Positions 26,664-34,489 of a DNA stretch of 64,000 bases are shown one piece after another. Source of the DNA: Actinopolymorpha sp. NPDC004070. Lineage in GTDB: Bacteria; Actinomycetota; Actinomycetes; Propionibacteriales; Actinopolymorphaceae. How positions within the stretch are numbered: position 1 is the stretch's first letter; every line of letters starts with the position of its first letter. The notes beneath the pieces were generated by a model, which worked only from the letters and a program-made list of their open reading frames with translations, was not told the DNA's origin and did not search any database. The translations under genes and the position numbers were made by a program. The stretch is taken from assembly GCF_040610475.1 (NCBI RefSeq), contig NZ_JBEXMJ010000009.1, positions 248,001-312,000 of the forward strand, read 5' to 3'.

Positions 26664-28633
26664 ACCGATCTGTCCCGGGCCGTGGACATACACGGCGCAC
26701 CCTGCCGCCCGGACGGTTTGTCGGTCGGTGACGGCGCCAAGTCCGGACCGTTGAAGTCGACCCGCAGGATTTCGCGGGCCAGCGCGTCGTTCTGGCGGAA
26801 GAACGGCGCGTTCATCCGGGGCCGGGGGAAGGCACCGCCGGCCGCGGTCCCGGCCACCCAGTAACCCGCCGCGAACAGGTCCGGTGACGGCGTCCCGTCG
26901 CCACGGACCACCCGCAGGTCGGCCGGCCTGGCCCGAAGCCGGCCGGTCGGCCGGGCGTCGCCGTTGGCGTCGATCGCGACGTGCTCGGCGGCCTCCCCGC
27001 GCGACAGCAGGCTCGCGACAAGCGGATCGGTGGTGCGGGCGACGTCCGGTCGGGGTAGCCGGGACTCCACCAGCCACCGGGCGGTGACCCGGTGGGACAT
27101 GCTGGCGCTGGAGGCCACGAACGCACCACGCGCCGGGTCGGTCTCGACCACCATGTCCGCGCCGAGGAAGTCGACGATCCCGGCCCGGGACAGCGCGAGC
27201 AGCTCCTCCAGGCGCGGAGCCGGCGGCCCGCTGGCGAAGTAGCTGAAGAACCCGTGCCACCAGCCCTCGATGTCGGCCTGGGCCCGGGTCGACAGGCACC
27301 CGGTGGCCGTCGCGGTGGCGAGTGTGCCGTAGACCACGAGCAGGGCCAGGAACGCGGCCCCGTCCGCGCTGAAGTACGGGTCGGCCCGCCGGTCGAGGTC
27401 CGCACGGATGTAGTCGCGCAGCCAGGTCCGCAGATCCTGCTGATCCACGAAGGTCCTTCCGGCCAGCGGCCGGTCGAAAGACGCGAGGTCCAGCCTGTCC
27501 TCGCGCTTCGGGACGGCCTGGGCCACGAGCGCGGCGAGGCCGGAGTCGTCCCGGTCGGGGTCGGCGTAGCCGGCGGCGAAGTCGTCCCAGGACATCGTGA
27601 CGCGGTCCGGGTGGGCGGTGAACAGCTCGCGGTAGTAGGCCCAGCAGATCTCCCTCCACATCAGGGGAAACAGGTCGTCCCAGAAGTCGAGCGGGCCCCG
27701 CTCGGCCCGCAGCTGCTGGCAGACGTTCGCGGTGAAGAACCTCGGCGTGGGTGGCCGTCCCAGCTCATAGGAAATCTTGGCGTGGTACGGAACACCCCGG
27801 CCGGAACCGACCACGAGCCGGGGTTCACGCCCCGACGGAACGTAGGCGAGCTCGCCGTCCCGGCGTTCGAACCGCCCGCCGCGCCCCTGGCCGAGCAACA
27901 CCATCAGGTCGACGAACGCCAGACCGAACCCGCGCAGCAGCACGGTTTCACCGGCAGGAATGTGGTCCAGGTCGAGGTCGGCGGTGTAGGCGGCCGGCAG
28001 GTACCCCAGTCCGTGCCGCTCGGCGAACGAGCCGAGCCGCTGCTCCTCCAGGGTGGGCCTGGCGTCAAGGTGGCCTTGCGTGAGGACGATCCGGTCGACC
28101 GTGAGCTGGTCGCTCCCGCCGTGCAGGCTCACCAGGTGCCGCCCGGTGCCCGGCTCAGGCGTCACGTCGACGGCATGGGTCGGGTGCACGACGATGCCGA
28201 CCCGCTCCGGCGCGCTCGCCCGGACCCGTTCGAAAACCCAACCCAGGTAGGCACTTTGCAACCTGCGGGTCGCGAACGAACCAGGGCCCAGACGCCGGGC
28301 CTCCGCACCCACGGGAGAGCCGGCCGGGAGCAGCCGGCCGACGTCTCGCACCCACTCCCACAGGGATGGCCCGGCCACCACGGGGCCCTCGCACCGCACG
28401 GAGTCGTCCGGGAACGTCGTCACGTCCGCGGTGGTGGAGTTCATCCACAGCAGCGGCGACTGGTCATGGCGCCAGACCCGGCCTCCACCCGGCGGGTGCG
28501 GGTCGACGAGATGGACCTCCAGCCGGCGGCCGGGTTCGAGCAGGTCGACGTTGGCCACCAGGCGTTCGAGTACGGACGTGCCGCGAGGACCGCCCCCGAC
28601 TATGCACACCACGAGCGGGCGCTGAGCATGCAT
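26660..28633 (-). CDS. FAD/NAD(P)-binding protein (large form)
   Basis: This 657-residue flavoprotein starts with VCIVGGGPRGTSVLERLVAN, the PF13454-type fold. It has an internal WMNSTTADVTTFPDDSVR block like the family, a second segment VLLRGFGLAFVDLMVLLGQG, and a C-terminal FAD motif (FAAGYWVAGTAAGG, then MNAPFFRQNDALAREIL). The reaction is unknown; N-hydroxylating and Baeyer-Villiger-like relatives exist. The ATG at 28633 is preferred to 28651 because GGAGG sits 7 nt before it. Its mRNA starts with the leader peptide at 28732. It is a larger paralogue of the protein at 17362, under the same palindrome. Confidence 0.85.
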   Translation of the reverse strand: MHAQRPLVVCIVGGGPRGTSVLERLVANVDLLEPGRRLEVHLVDPHPPGGGRVWRHDQSPLLWMNSTTADVTTFPDDSVRCEGPVVAGPSLWEWVRDVGRLLPAGSPVGAEARRLGPGSFATRRLQSAYLGWVFERVRASAPERVGIVVHPTHAVDVTPEPGTGRHLVSLHGGSDQLTVDRIVLTQGHLDARPTLEEQRLGSFAERHGLGYLPAAYTADLDLDHIPAGETVLLRGFGLAFVDLMVLLGQGRGGRFERRDGELAYVPSGREPRLVVGSGRGVPYHAKISYELGRPPTPRFFTANVCQQLRAERGPLDFWDDLFPLMWREICWAYYRELFTAHPDRVTMSWDDFAAGYADPDRDDSGLAALVAQAVPKREDRLDLASFDRPLAGRTFVDQQDLRTWLRDYIRADLDRRADPYFSADGAAFLALLVVYGTLATATATGCLSTRAQADIEGWWHGFFSYFASGPPAPRLEELLALSRAGIVDFLGADMVVETDPARGAFVASSASMSHRVTARWLVESRLPRPDVARTTDPLVASLLSRGEAAEHVAIDANGDARPTGRLRARPADLRVVRGDGTPSPDLFAAGYWVAGTAAGGAFPRPRMNAPFFRQNDALAREILRVDFNGPDLAPSPTDKPSGRQGAPCMSTARDRSV

Positions 28634-28731
28634 TGCCGCGCCTCCTTCCACGAAAGGTGCCTGCTGTCAGGTCCAGGTCTGCCGTCAGGCCCTGGTTCTT
28701 CGTCAGGTCCGCTGCCGGCCGGTGCGGAAGG

Positions 28732-28806
28732 TCAGCGACACAGGCCGCTGGCCACACGCATCAGGTCGACGACGCGGCGAATCGTGAGCAGGAGAAAGCG
28801 TGGCAC
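28732..28806 (-). CDS. Cysteine-responsive leader peptide (second copy)
   Basis: A 24-residue frame from a GTG: FLLLTIRRVVDLMRVASGLC followed by Arg and stop. The core DLMRVASGLC is identical to the leader at 20896, and the start lies 4 nt after palindrome site 6 in the same geometry. It precedes the FAD/NAD(P)-binding gene by about 100 nt. The single Cys codon is the penultimate sense codon, so stalling there would be sensed near termination. Downstream is a run of three CCTGAC elements (within 28634-28731) that could matter for folding. Confidence 0.7.
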   Translation of the reverse strand: MPRFLLLTIRRVVDLMRVASGLCR

Positions 28807-28810
28807 AATC

Positions 28811-28827
28811 CCTACTATCGGACTAGG
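28811..28827 (-). promoter_or_regulatory. CCTA-N9-TAGG palindrome (site 6), divergent region
   Basis: Reads CCTA-GTCCGATAG-TAGG on the minus strand. It sits between the leader peptide (minus strand, 4 nt away) and the monooxygenase operon at 28948 (plus strand, 121 nt away), so one site could serve both directions. The flanking bases match site 4 over about 47 nt. Confidence 0.65.
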
Positions 28828-28947
28828 AGATCGATCCGGCCACCGTCGTCCCACGCATCGGACAGCGGGAAATCTCCACCGGTGAAGCCGGAATACCAGC
28901 GTGCACGAGTCTGTTGCAGACCACCAACCGAGTTCTGGAGGCAGTCG

Positions 28948-30165
28948 ATGCCAGCTCCGCTCCCACTGCACCTCGCGGTGGCCCTCGAGGGTGCCGGGTG
29001 GCATCCGTCGGCCTGGCGCGATCCGCGGGCACGTGCCGACGAACTCCTCACCCCGGCGTACTGGACCGATCTGGTCCGCGAAGCGGAGACCGGCACGCTG
29101 GACTTTGTCACCATCGAGGACTCCCTCGGCATCCAGACGACCAGCCCCGACGGGCCGGACGAACGGCTCGACCAGGTGCGCGGACGGCTGGACGCGGTGC
29201 TGGTCGCCGCCCGGGTGGCCCCGCTCACCAGGGGAGTGGGGGTGGTGCCGGTGGCGACCGTCACCCACACCGAGCCGTTCCACGTCTCCAAGGCGATCGC
29301 GACGCTGGACTACGTGAGTGGTGGCCGGGCCGGCTGGCAGGTGCGGGTGTCCCCGCGCCAGTGGGAGGCCGAACTCTTCGGGCGCCGGACGGTTCCTGCG
29401 ATCCAGGGAACCGACCTCGACGCGCCGGAAGCGGCAGCGGTTCTGGAGGACCTGTTCGACGAGGCCGCCGACCACGTGGAGGTCGTACGCCGGCTCTGGG
29501 ACAGCTGGGAGGACGACGCGGAGATCCGGGACGTCGCCACCGGCCGGTTCGTGGACCGGGACAAGCTGCACTACATCGACTTCGAGGGCCGCTGGTTCAG
29601 CGTGCGGGGGCCCTCCATCGTCCCGCGCCCGCCGCAGGGGCAGCCGCTGGTCACCGCGCTGGCGCACCGCTCGGTCGCCTACCGGCTGGCCGCGAAGGCC
29701 GTCGACGTGGTGTTCGTGACCGCCCATGACGCGGAGGATGCCGGTCGGATCGTCGCCGAGGTACGCCGGGAGCAGGCCGCGGCCGGGCGGGAGGACGAAC
29801 TCCTGCACGTGTTCGGTGACCTGGTGGTCTTCCTGGCCGACGACGAGCACTCGGCGGCCGAGCGCAAGGCGCACCTGGACGCCCTGTCGGACGCGGACTT
29901 CACCAGTGACGCGCCCGTCTTCGTCGGCACACCGGCTGCGCTCGCCGACCGGCTGGAGGACCTTCGGTGGGCGGGGCTGACCGGCTTCCGGCTGCGGCCG
30001 GGAACGCTTCCACACGACCTGGAGGCGATCACCCGCGGGCTGGTGCCCGAGCTGAGACGCCGGGGGATCTTCCGCGAGAGCTACGACGCGTCCACTCTCC
30101 GCGGGCGGTTGGGCCTCGAGCGTCCGGCCAACCGATACGCCGCCACGACCGGGGGAGCCCGATGA
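28948..30165 (+). CDS. LLM-class flavin-dependent monooxygenase
   Basis: This 405-residue TIM-barrel flavoenzyme includes TLDFVTIEDSLGI, KAIATLDYVSGGRAGWQVRVS, and a C-terminal VFVGTPAALADRLEDLRWAG. It belongs to the bacterial-luciferase-like superfamily, nearest in style to sulfone or alkane-type monooxygenases of sulfur scavenging. It would need FMNH2 supplied by the flavin reductase at 31714. ATG at 28948 follows TGGAGGCAG. Its stop overlaps the next start by 4 nt. Confidence 0.85.
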   Translation: MPAPLPLHLAVALEGAGWHPSAWRDPRARADELLTPAYWTDLVREAETGTLDFVTIEDSLGIQTTSPDGPDERLDQVRGRLDAVLVAARVAPLTRGVGVVPVATVTHTEPFHVSKAIATLDYVSGGRAGWQVRVSPRQWEAELFGRRTVPAIQGTDLDAPEAAAVLEDLFDEAADHVEVVRRLWDSWEDDAEIRDVATGRFVDRDKLHYIDFEGRWFSVRGPSIVPRPPQGQPLVTALAHRSVAYRLAAKAVDVVFVTAHDAEDAGRIVAEVRREQAAAGREDELLHVFGDLVVFLADDEHSAAERKAHLDALSDADFTSDAPVFVGTPAALADRLEDLRWAGLTGFRLRPGTLPHDLEAITRGLVPELRRRGIFRESYDASTLRGRLGLERPANRYAATTGGAR

Positions 30166-31559
30166 GCCAGCCGAGTCAGAAGAGTCAGACGAGCAAGCCC
30201 CGCAAGCAGATTCACCTGGCCGCGCACTTTCCGGGGGTGAACAACACCACGGTGTGGAGCGATCCGCGCTCGGGCAGCCACATCGAGTTCGACTCGTTCC
30301 TGCGGTTCGCACAGACCGCGGAGCGGGCGAAGTTCGACTTCCTCTTCCTGGCCGAGGGACTCCGGCTGCGCGAGCAGGGTGGGCAGATCTACGACCTCGA
30401 CGTGGTGGGACGCCCGGACACGTTCACCATCCTGGCCGCGCTGGCTGCTGTCACCGAACGGCTGGGCCTGGCCGGCACGATCAACTCGACGTTCAACGAG
30501 CCGTACGAGGTGGCACGTCAGTTCGCCAGCCTGGACCACCTGTCCGGCGGTCGGGCGGCCTGGAACGTCGTCACTTCCTGGGACGCGTTCACCGGCGAGA
30601 ACTTCCGTCGCGGTGGCTACCTCGCGCAGGAGGACCGCTACGAGCGGGCGAAGCTGTTCATGCGGACCGCGTGGGAGTTGTTCGACTCCTGGCGGGGCGA
30701 CGAGATCGTCGCGGACAAGGAGAACGGCGTCTTCCTCGCCGACCCCGGCGCGGGGACGTTCGAACGCCACGACGCGCAGTTCGACATCCGTGGCCGGTTC
30801 GACGTCCCGCGCAGTCCGCAAGGTCGGCCGGTGATCTTCCAGGCGGGCGACTCCGACGAGGGCCGGGAGTTCGCCGCGGCGACCGCGGACGCCATCTTCA
30901 GCAGGCACGCCACTCTTGAGGCGGGCCAGGCGTTCTACACCGATGTCAAGGGACGGTTGACGAAGTACGGCCGTACGCCCGAGCAGTTGCTCATTCTCCC
31001 GGCGGCGACGTTCGTGCTCGCCGACACCGACGGGGAGGCGCGGGAGTACGCGCACGTTGTTCGCCGGCAGCAGGTCAGCGGCCAGACCGCGATCCGGTTC
31101 CTGGAACAGCTGTGGAATCGCGACCTGAGCGAGTACGACCCCGACGGGCCGCTTCCCGACGTCGATCCCGTAGTGGGCGAGAACACCATCGCCCGCGGCC
31201 GGGCGAGCGTGCGGATGTATCGCGACCCGCTGCAGACCGCACGGGAGTGGCGCGAACTCGCCGAGGCGAAGAAGCTGTCCATCCGCGAACTGATGATCGA
31301 GGTCACCGGACGCCAGTCGTTCGTCGGCTCACCCACGACCGTCGCGGACGAGATCGACGACCTCGTTCAGCGCGACGCCAGCGACGGTTTCATCCTCGTT
31401 CCGCACATCACTCCGGACGGCCTGGACGACTTCGCCGACAAGGTGGTGCCCATCCTGCAGGAGCGTGGGGTCTTCCGGACCGACTACGCCGGCACGACGT
31501 TGCGTGATCACCTCGGACTTGCCCCTTTGGAGGTCCCGTTGCCCGCACGCCGCCGATGA
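30162..31559 (+). CDS. NtaA/DszA-family FMN-dependent monooxygenase
   Basis: This 465-residue enzyme has family landmarks HLAAHFPGVNNTTVWSDP at the front, DFLFLAEGLRLR, RQFASLDHLSGGRAAWNVVT, ERYERAKLFMRTAWELFDSW and FQAGDSDEGREFAA. NtaA/SnaA/DszA enzymes oxidise chelators, antibiotics or aromatic sulfones with reduced flavin. In this operon a sulfone or sulfonate substrate is likely. It is translationally coupled to the gene before it and to the 53-codon ORF after it. Confidence 0.88.
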   Translation: MSQPSQKSQTSKPRKQIHLAAHFPGVNNTTVWSDPRSGSHIEFDSFLRFAQTAERAKFDFLFLAEGLRLREQGGQIYDLDVVGRPDTFTILAALAAVTERLGLAGTINSTFNEPYEVARQFASLDHLSGGRAAWNVVTSWDAFTGENFRRGGYLAQEDRYERAKLFMRTAWELFDSWRGDEIVADKENGVFLADPGAGTFERHDAQFDIRGRFDVPRSPQGRPVIFQAGDSDEGREFAAATADAIFSRHATLEAGQAFYTDVKGRLTKYGRTPEQLLILPAATFVLADTDGEAREYAHVVRRQQVSGQTAIRFLEQLWNRDLSEYDPDGPLPDVDPVVGENTIARGRASVRMYRDPLQTAREWRELAEAKKLSIRELMIEVTGRQSFVGSPTTVADEIDDLVQRDASDGFILVPHITPDGLDDFADKVVPILQERGVFRTDYAGTTLRDHLGLAPLEVPLPARRR

Positions 31560-31717
31560 CCATGGCGAAGCAGACGCCCCTGGACGACGCAGGGCTCGCC
31601 GGTCCGGGGCCACCGGCTGGACAGGAGACCTCGCCCGACTCGAACTCCCATTCGGTCAGCGCCGACCTCGCGTACCAGATCTCGTCGCCCCGGCCTGTTC
31701 AGGAGATCGCACGATGA
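31556..31717 (+). CDS. Small coupled ORF between monooxygenase and flavin reductase
   Basis: A 53-residue frame beginning MTMAKQTPLDDAGLAG. Its ATG overlaps the stop of the monooxygenase (ATGA) and its TGA overlaps the ATG of the flavin reductase. Both junctions are the exact 4-nt overlaps seen across this operon, which is strong positional support. The sequence is hydrophilic, Pro/Ser-rich and resembles no family I know. It may be a small partner protein or only a coupling device carrying ribosomes across the gap. Confidence 0.55.
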   Translation: MTMAKQTPLDDAGLAGPGPPAGQETSPDSNSHSVSADLAYQISSPRPVQEIAR

Positions 31718-32283
31718 CCAGCTGTGCAGAGGTAGCGAACCCATGCAGATCCGAACCCTTGCCCGACCTGTTCAGGTCGGTGTTCCGGCGATACGCCGCG
31801 GGGGTGGTCGTGGTCACCGCGGACGCGGGGTTCGGCCCGGCCGGATTCACCGCCACCTCGCTGGCCTCGATCTCGCTGGACCCACCGCTGGTGTCGTTCG
31901 CCCTGTCCACGAACGCCTCCAGCTGGCGCACGATCAGCGTGGCCGAGTCGGTGGTGGTCAACTTCCTGGACGCCGAGCAGCACACGCTGGCCCGGACGTT
32001 CGCCACCAGTGGAATCGACCGGTTCGCGCCGCCGACGCGGTGGTCCCGACTGCCCGACGACGGCGAACCAGTGCTGGACGACGCGGCCGGGGTGCTGCGA
32101 GGCCGCGTCGAGCACCGTTTCCCGGTGGGTGACCACCACCTGGTGGTCGCACGGATCATCGACGGCACGAGCAGGGAGCACGCACCGCTCGTCTACCATG
32201 CCGGTGCGTACCGCACCGTCGACTCCTTACGTCCTGTCGGCCGGTCCGGACCGGCGGATTCTTCGTTGGTGGACACCCGATAA
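31714..32283 (+). CDS. Flavin reductase (SsuE/DszD-like, FMN-binding split barrel)
   Basis: This 189-residue protein has the flavin-reductase-domain motifs YAAGVVVVTAD, GFTATSLASISLDPPLVSFAL and VVNFLDAEQHTLA. The GDHHLVVARIIDG block is the conserved late motif with GDH. It would reduce FMN with NAD(P)H and hand FMNH2 to the three monooxygenases of the island. The C-terminal 20 residues are an unconserved tail. ATG follows AGGAG. Confidence 0.9.
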   Translation: MTSCAEVANPCRSEPLPDLFRSVFRRYAAGVVVVTADAGFGPAGFTATSLASISLDPPLVSFALSTNASSWRTISVAESVVVNFLDAEQHTLARTFATSGIDRFAPPTRWSRLPDDGEPVLDDAAGVLRGRVEHRFPVGDHHLVVARIIDGTSREHAPLVYHAGAYRTVDSLRPVGRSGPADSSLVDTR

Positions 32284-32601
32284 CGGTCCGCATGGGTGGC
32301 AGCAGGCGCGAAACCAGGCGGCAGTTGCTGCCGCGGCATCGCGGCTATCCGAAACGTCGGCGGCGGGCCTCTGCGACATCGACAAGGGCACCTTGCATGT
32401 TGTCGCCGACAGGTATGCCAGGTCGGCGTTCGAGGTCACTGCATGAGCTTTGCTGCGTAATGGGCGCGGCACCGGTGCCATGCCGCAGCCGGGGCAGGGT
32501 GGCGTCGCGTGTCTACGTCCGCCCGGCGGGGACGAAGCCGACCCGGCATCGCCAGGCTTCGGGACGTCCGTCGGCTCTCGGGGAAGGTTCTAGGAGAGGA
32601 C
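32284..32601. other. Gap, possible gene remnant
   Basis: About 320 bases. The plus-strand stretch ending near 32446 reads CDIDKGTLHVVADRYARSAF, which looks protein-like, but no start or family is evident. I see no other feature apart from the ribosome-binding site of the next gene. Confidence 0.3.
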
Positions 32602-32637
32602 ATGCGGAGGGGTGTGTCGTCGAGCAGGGGTAGGTCA

Positions 32638-34254
32638 ATGTCCGACGATGCGGATGCGGTGGTTGTGGGTTCTGGCGTCAACGGGTTGGTCGCGGCGGCG
32701 GAGTTTGCCCTGGCTGGCTGGTCGGTCGTCTTGGTCGAACGGAACCGGGACATCGGAGGTTTTATCGCCACAGAGGAGCGCACGCTCCCCGGCTATCTGC
32801 ACGACACCTATTCCTCGTGGCAGCCGTTGTTCGTCTCCGGTGCGGCATACGCAAGTCTCGGCGACCTGCTGCACAAGCATGGTCTCGAGTACCGCAACAC
32901 CGACGGTTGGACGACCGGGAGTGTGGCCGCCGACGGGCGGACGACGCTTCTACACCGGGACCCCGAACGCACTGTTGCGGAGTTCGAGCACTGTGAGGAC
33001 CGGGCGGCCTATCTGGCCTCGCTGGCCTTCCTGGCCGAGAACATGGGGTCGATCGGTGGGCTCATGAGCAGTGAGCTTCGCTCGCCCGCGCTGGTGCGGT
33101 ATTCGGCCGGGTTGGTCAGGAGGAGCGGCCGTCACGGCATGGAACAGCTGTTGCGTTCGGTTGCGACGAGCGGGCGCGGGTACGCGCGCCGGGAGTACCG
33201 CGGGCCAGAGGTGGATCACCTCCTGGTGCCGTGGCTGCTCCATGCCGGGCTGTCGCCGGACCACGCGTCGGGCGGGCTGACGGCGCCGTTGCTGGCCGCG
33301 ACGCTGCACGGGTTCGGCCTCCCGGTGGTCCTGGGTGGGGCCGGTCGGTTCGTGGCGGCGTTCCGGTTGCTGCTGGACTCCCTCGGCGTGCGCGTGGAGA
33401 CGGGGACACGGGTGGAACGCATCCTCGTCCAGGAGGGCCGCGCGACCGGCGTCCTGGCCGGCGGCAGGGCGATCCGGGCACGCCGGGCCGTGGTCGCCTC
33501 CGTGACCCCTACCGCGCTCTACGACGACCTGCTTCCGGAGGGGACAGTGCCGCCCGCGATCGTCGAGGAGGCTCGAAGGTTTCGTTACGGCCGGGCGGCG
33601 ATGCAGATCCATGTCGCCCTGTCCGGACCGATCGGCTGGCGCGACGAACGCCTCGGCACGATTCCGCTCGTCCATCTGTCCGACGGGTCAAGCAGCACCG
33701 GGATCGCCTGCGCGGAGGCGGAGGCGGGGCTGCTGCCGAGGAGGCCGACATTGGTGGTCGGGCAGCAGTACGTCCTGGACCCGAGCCGGGTACCTGCCGG
33801 AGCCGCCAGCCTCTGGCTGCAACTCCAGGAGGTGCCGCACCTCCCGCGCGGGGACGCCGCCGGTGAGCTCGACACGGCCTCCGGCTGGACCGCCGCGCTC
33901 GCACATGGCTACGCCAAGCGGGTGCTGAACCAGATCGCCGAGCACGCACCCGATCTGCACGATCGGACCCGCGCGGTCGACATAGTGACTCCAACCGACC
34001 TAGAAGCGCGCAATCCGAACGCCGTCGACGGCGACCCGTACGGCGGTTCGGCGGAACTGGACCAAAGCTATCTGTGGCGCCCGTTACCCTCCGCCGGTCG
34101 ACACGCGACCCCGGTGGACGGGCTCTGGCAGATCGGTGCCTCGACTCATCCGGGAGCCGGACTCAACGGAGCATCCGGCCACGTCGTCGCGAAGGCCCTC
34201 ACCGAGCCTGGCCGACTGACCCGACTTGGTGAGCGACTGGCCAGGCGTACATGA
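32638..34254 (+). CDS. Phytoene-desaturase-like NAD(P)/FAD-dependent oxidoreductase
   Basis: This 538-residue flavoprotein has an N-terminal FAD fold (VVVGSGVNGLVAAAEFALAG, then ERNRDIGG), LPGYLHDTYSSWQPLF, and the C-terminal motif TPVDGLWQIGASTHPGAGLNG of the CrtI/COG1233 group. The substrate is unknown; no carotenoid genes are nearby, so it is not evidently a carotenoid enzyme. Two starts are possible: 32638, matching the usual family beginning, or 32602, which has a better GGAG. It stands alone. Confidence 0.82.
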   Translation: MSDDADAVVVGSGVNGLVAAAEFALAGWSVVLVERNRDIGGFIATEERTLPGYLHDTYSSWQPLFVSGAAYASLGDLLHKHGLEYRNTDGWTTGSVAADGRTTLLHRDPERTVAEFEHCEDRAAYLASLAFLAENMGSIGGLMSSELRSPALVRYSAGLVRRSGRHGMEQLLRSVATSGRGYARREYRGPEVDHLLVPWLLHAGLSPDHASGGLTAPLLAATLHGFGLPVVLGGAGRFVAAFRLLLDSLGVRVETGTRVERILVQEGRATGVLAGGRAIRARRAVVASVTPTALYDDLLPEGTVPPAIVEEARRFRYGRAAMQIHVALSGPIGWRDERLGTIPLVHLSDGSSSTGIACAEAEAGLLPRRPTLVVGQQYVLDPSRVPAGAASLWLQLQEVPHLPRGDAAGELDTASGWTAALAHGYAKRVLNQIAEHAPDLHDRTRAVDIVTPTDLEARNPNAVDGDPYGGSAELDQSYLWRPLPSAGRHATPVDGLWQIGASTHPGAGLNGASGHVVAKALTEPGRLTRLGERLARRT

Positions 34255-34354
34255 CCCCGTGGCCCGCCGTGCCGGCCGACGATGAGCGCCCGGCCGACGA
34301 ACTCGCGCGCCCGCAGCCGATGGTTCGGGACGACGAGGCAATGGGCAACTGCAC

Positions 34355-34428
34355 CTCTGCCACCAAGATCACCGTCGGGTGGTTCTTGGTGAGCACTGGC
34401 GTACGTCGTTTCGCGTCCCGTCCCGCAC
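34355..34428. repeat. Dispersed repeat, copy R1
   Basis: About 75 bases including CACCAAGATCACC, TTGGTGAGCACTG and CGTTTCGCGTCCCG resemble the repeats at 51638-51745 and 63876-63993 (roughly three quarters identical by eye). It lies just downstream of the inverted kinase copy. No gene is seen in the surrounding 34255-34489. Confidence 0.5.
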
Positions 34429-34489
34429 TGCACACCCCCAACTGTCCGCGAGCTGATGTGCGACCTGGGGTGGGCGTTGGCGCTACCGT

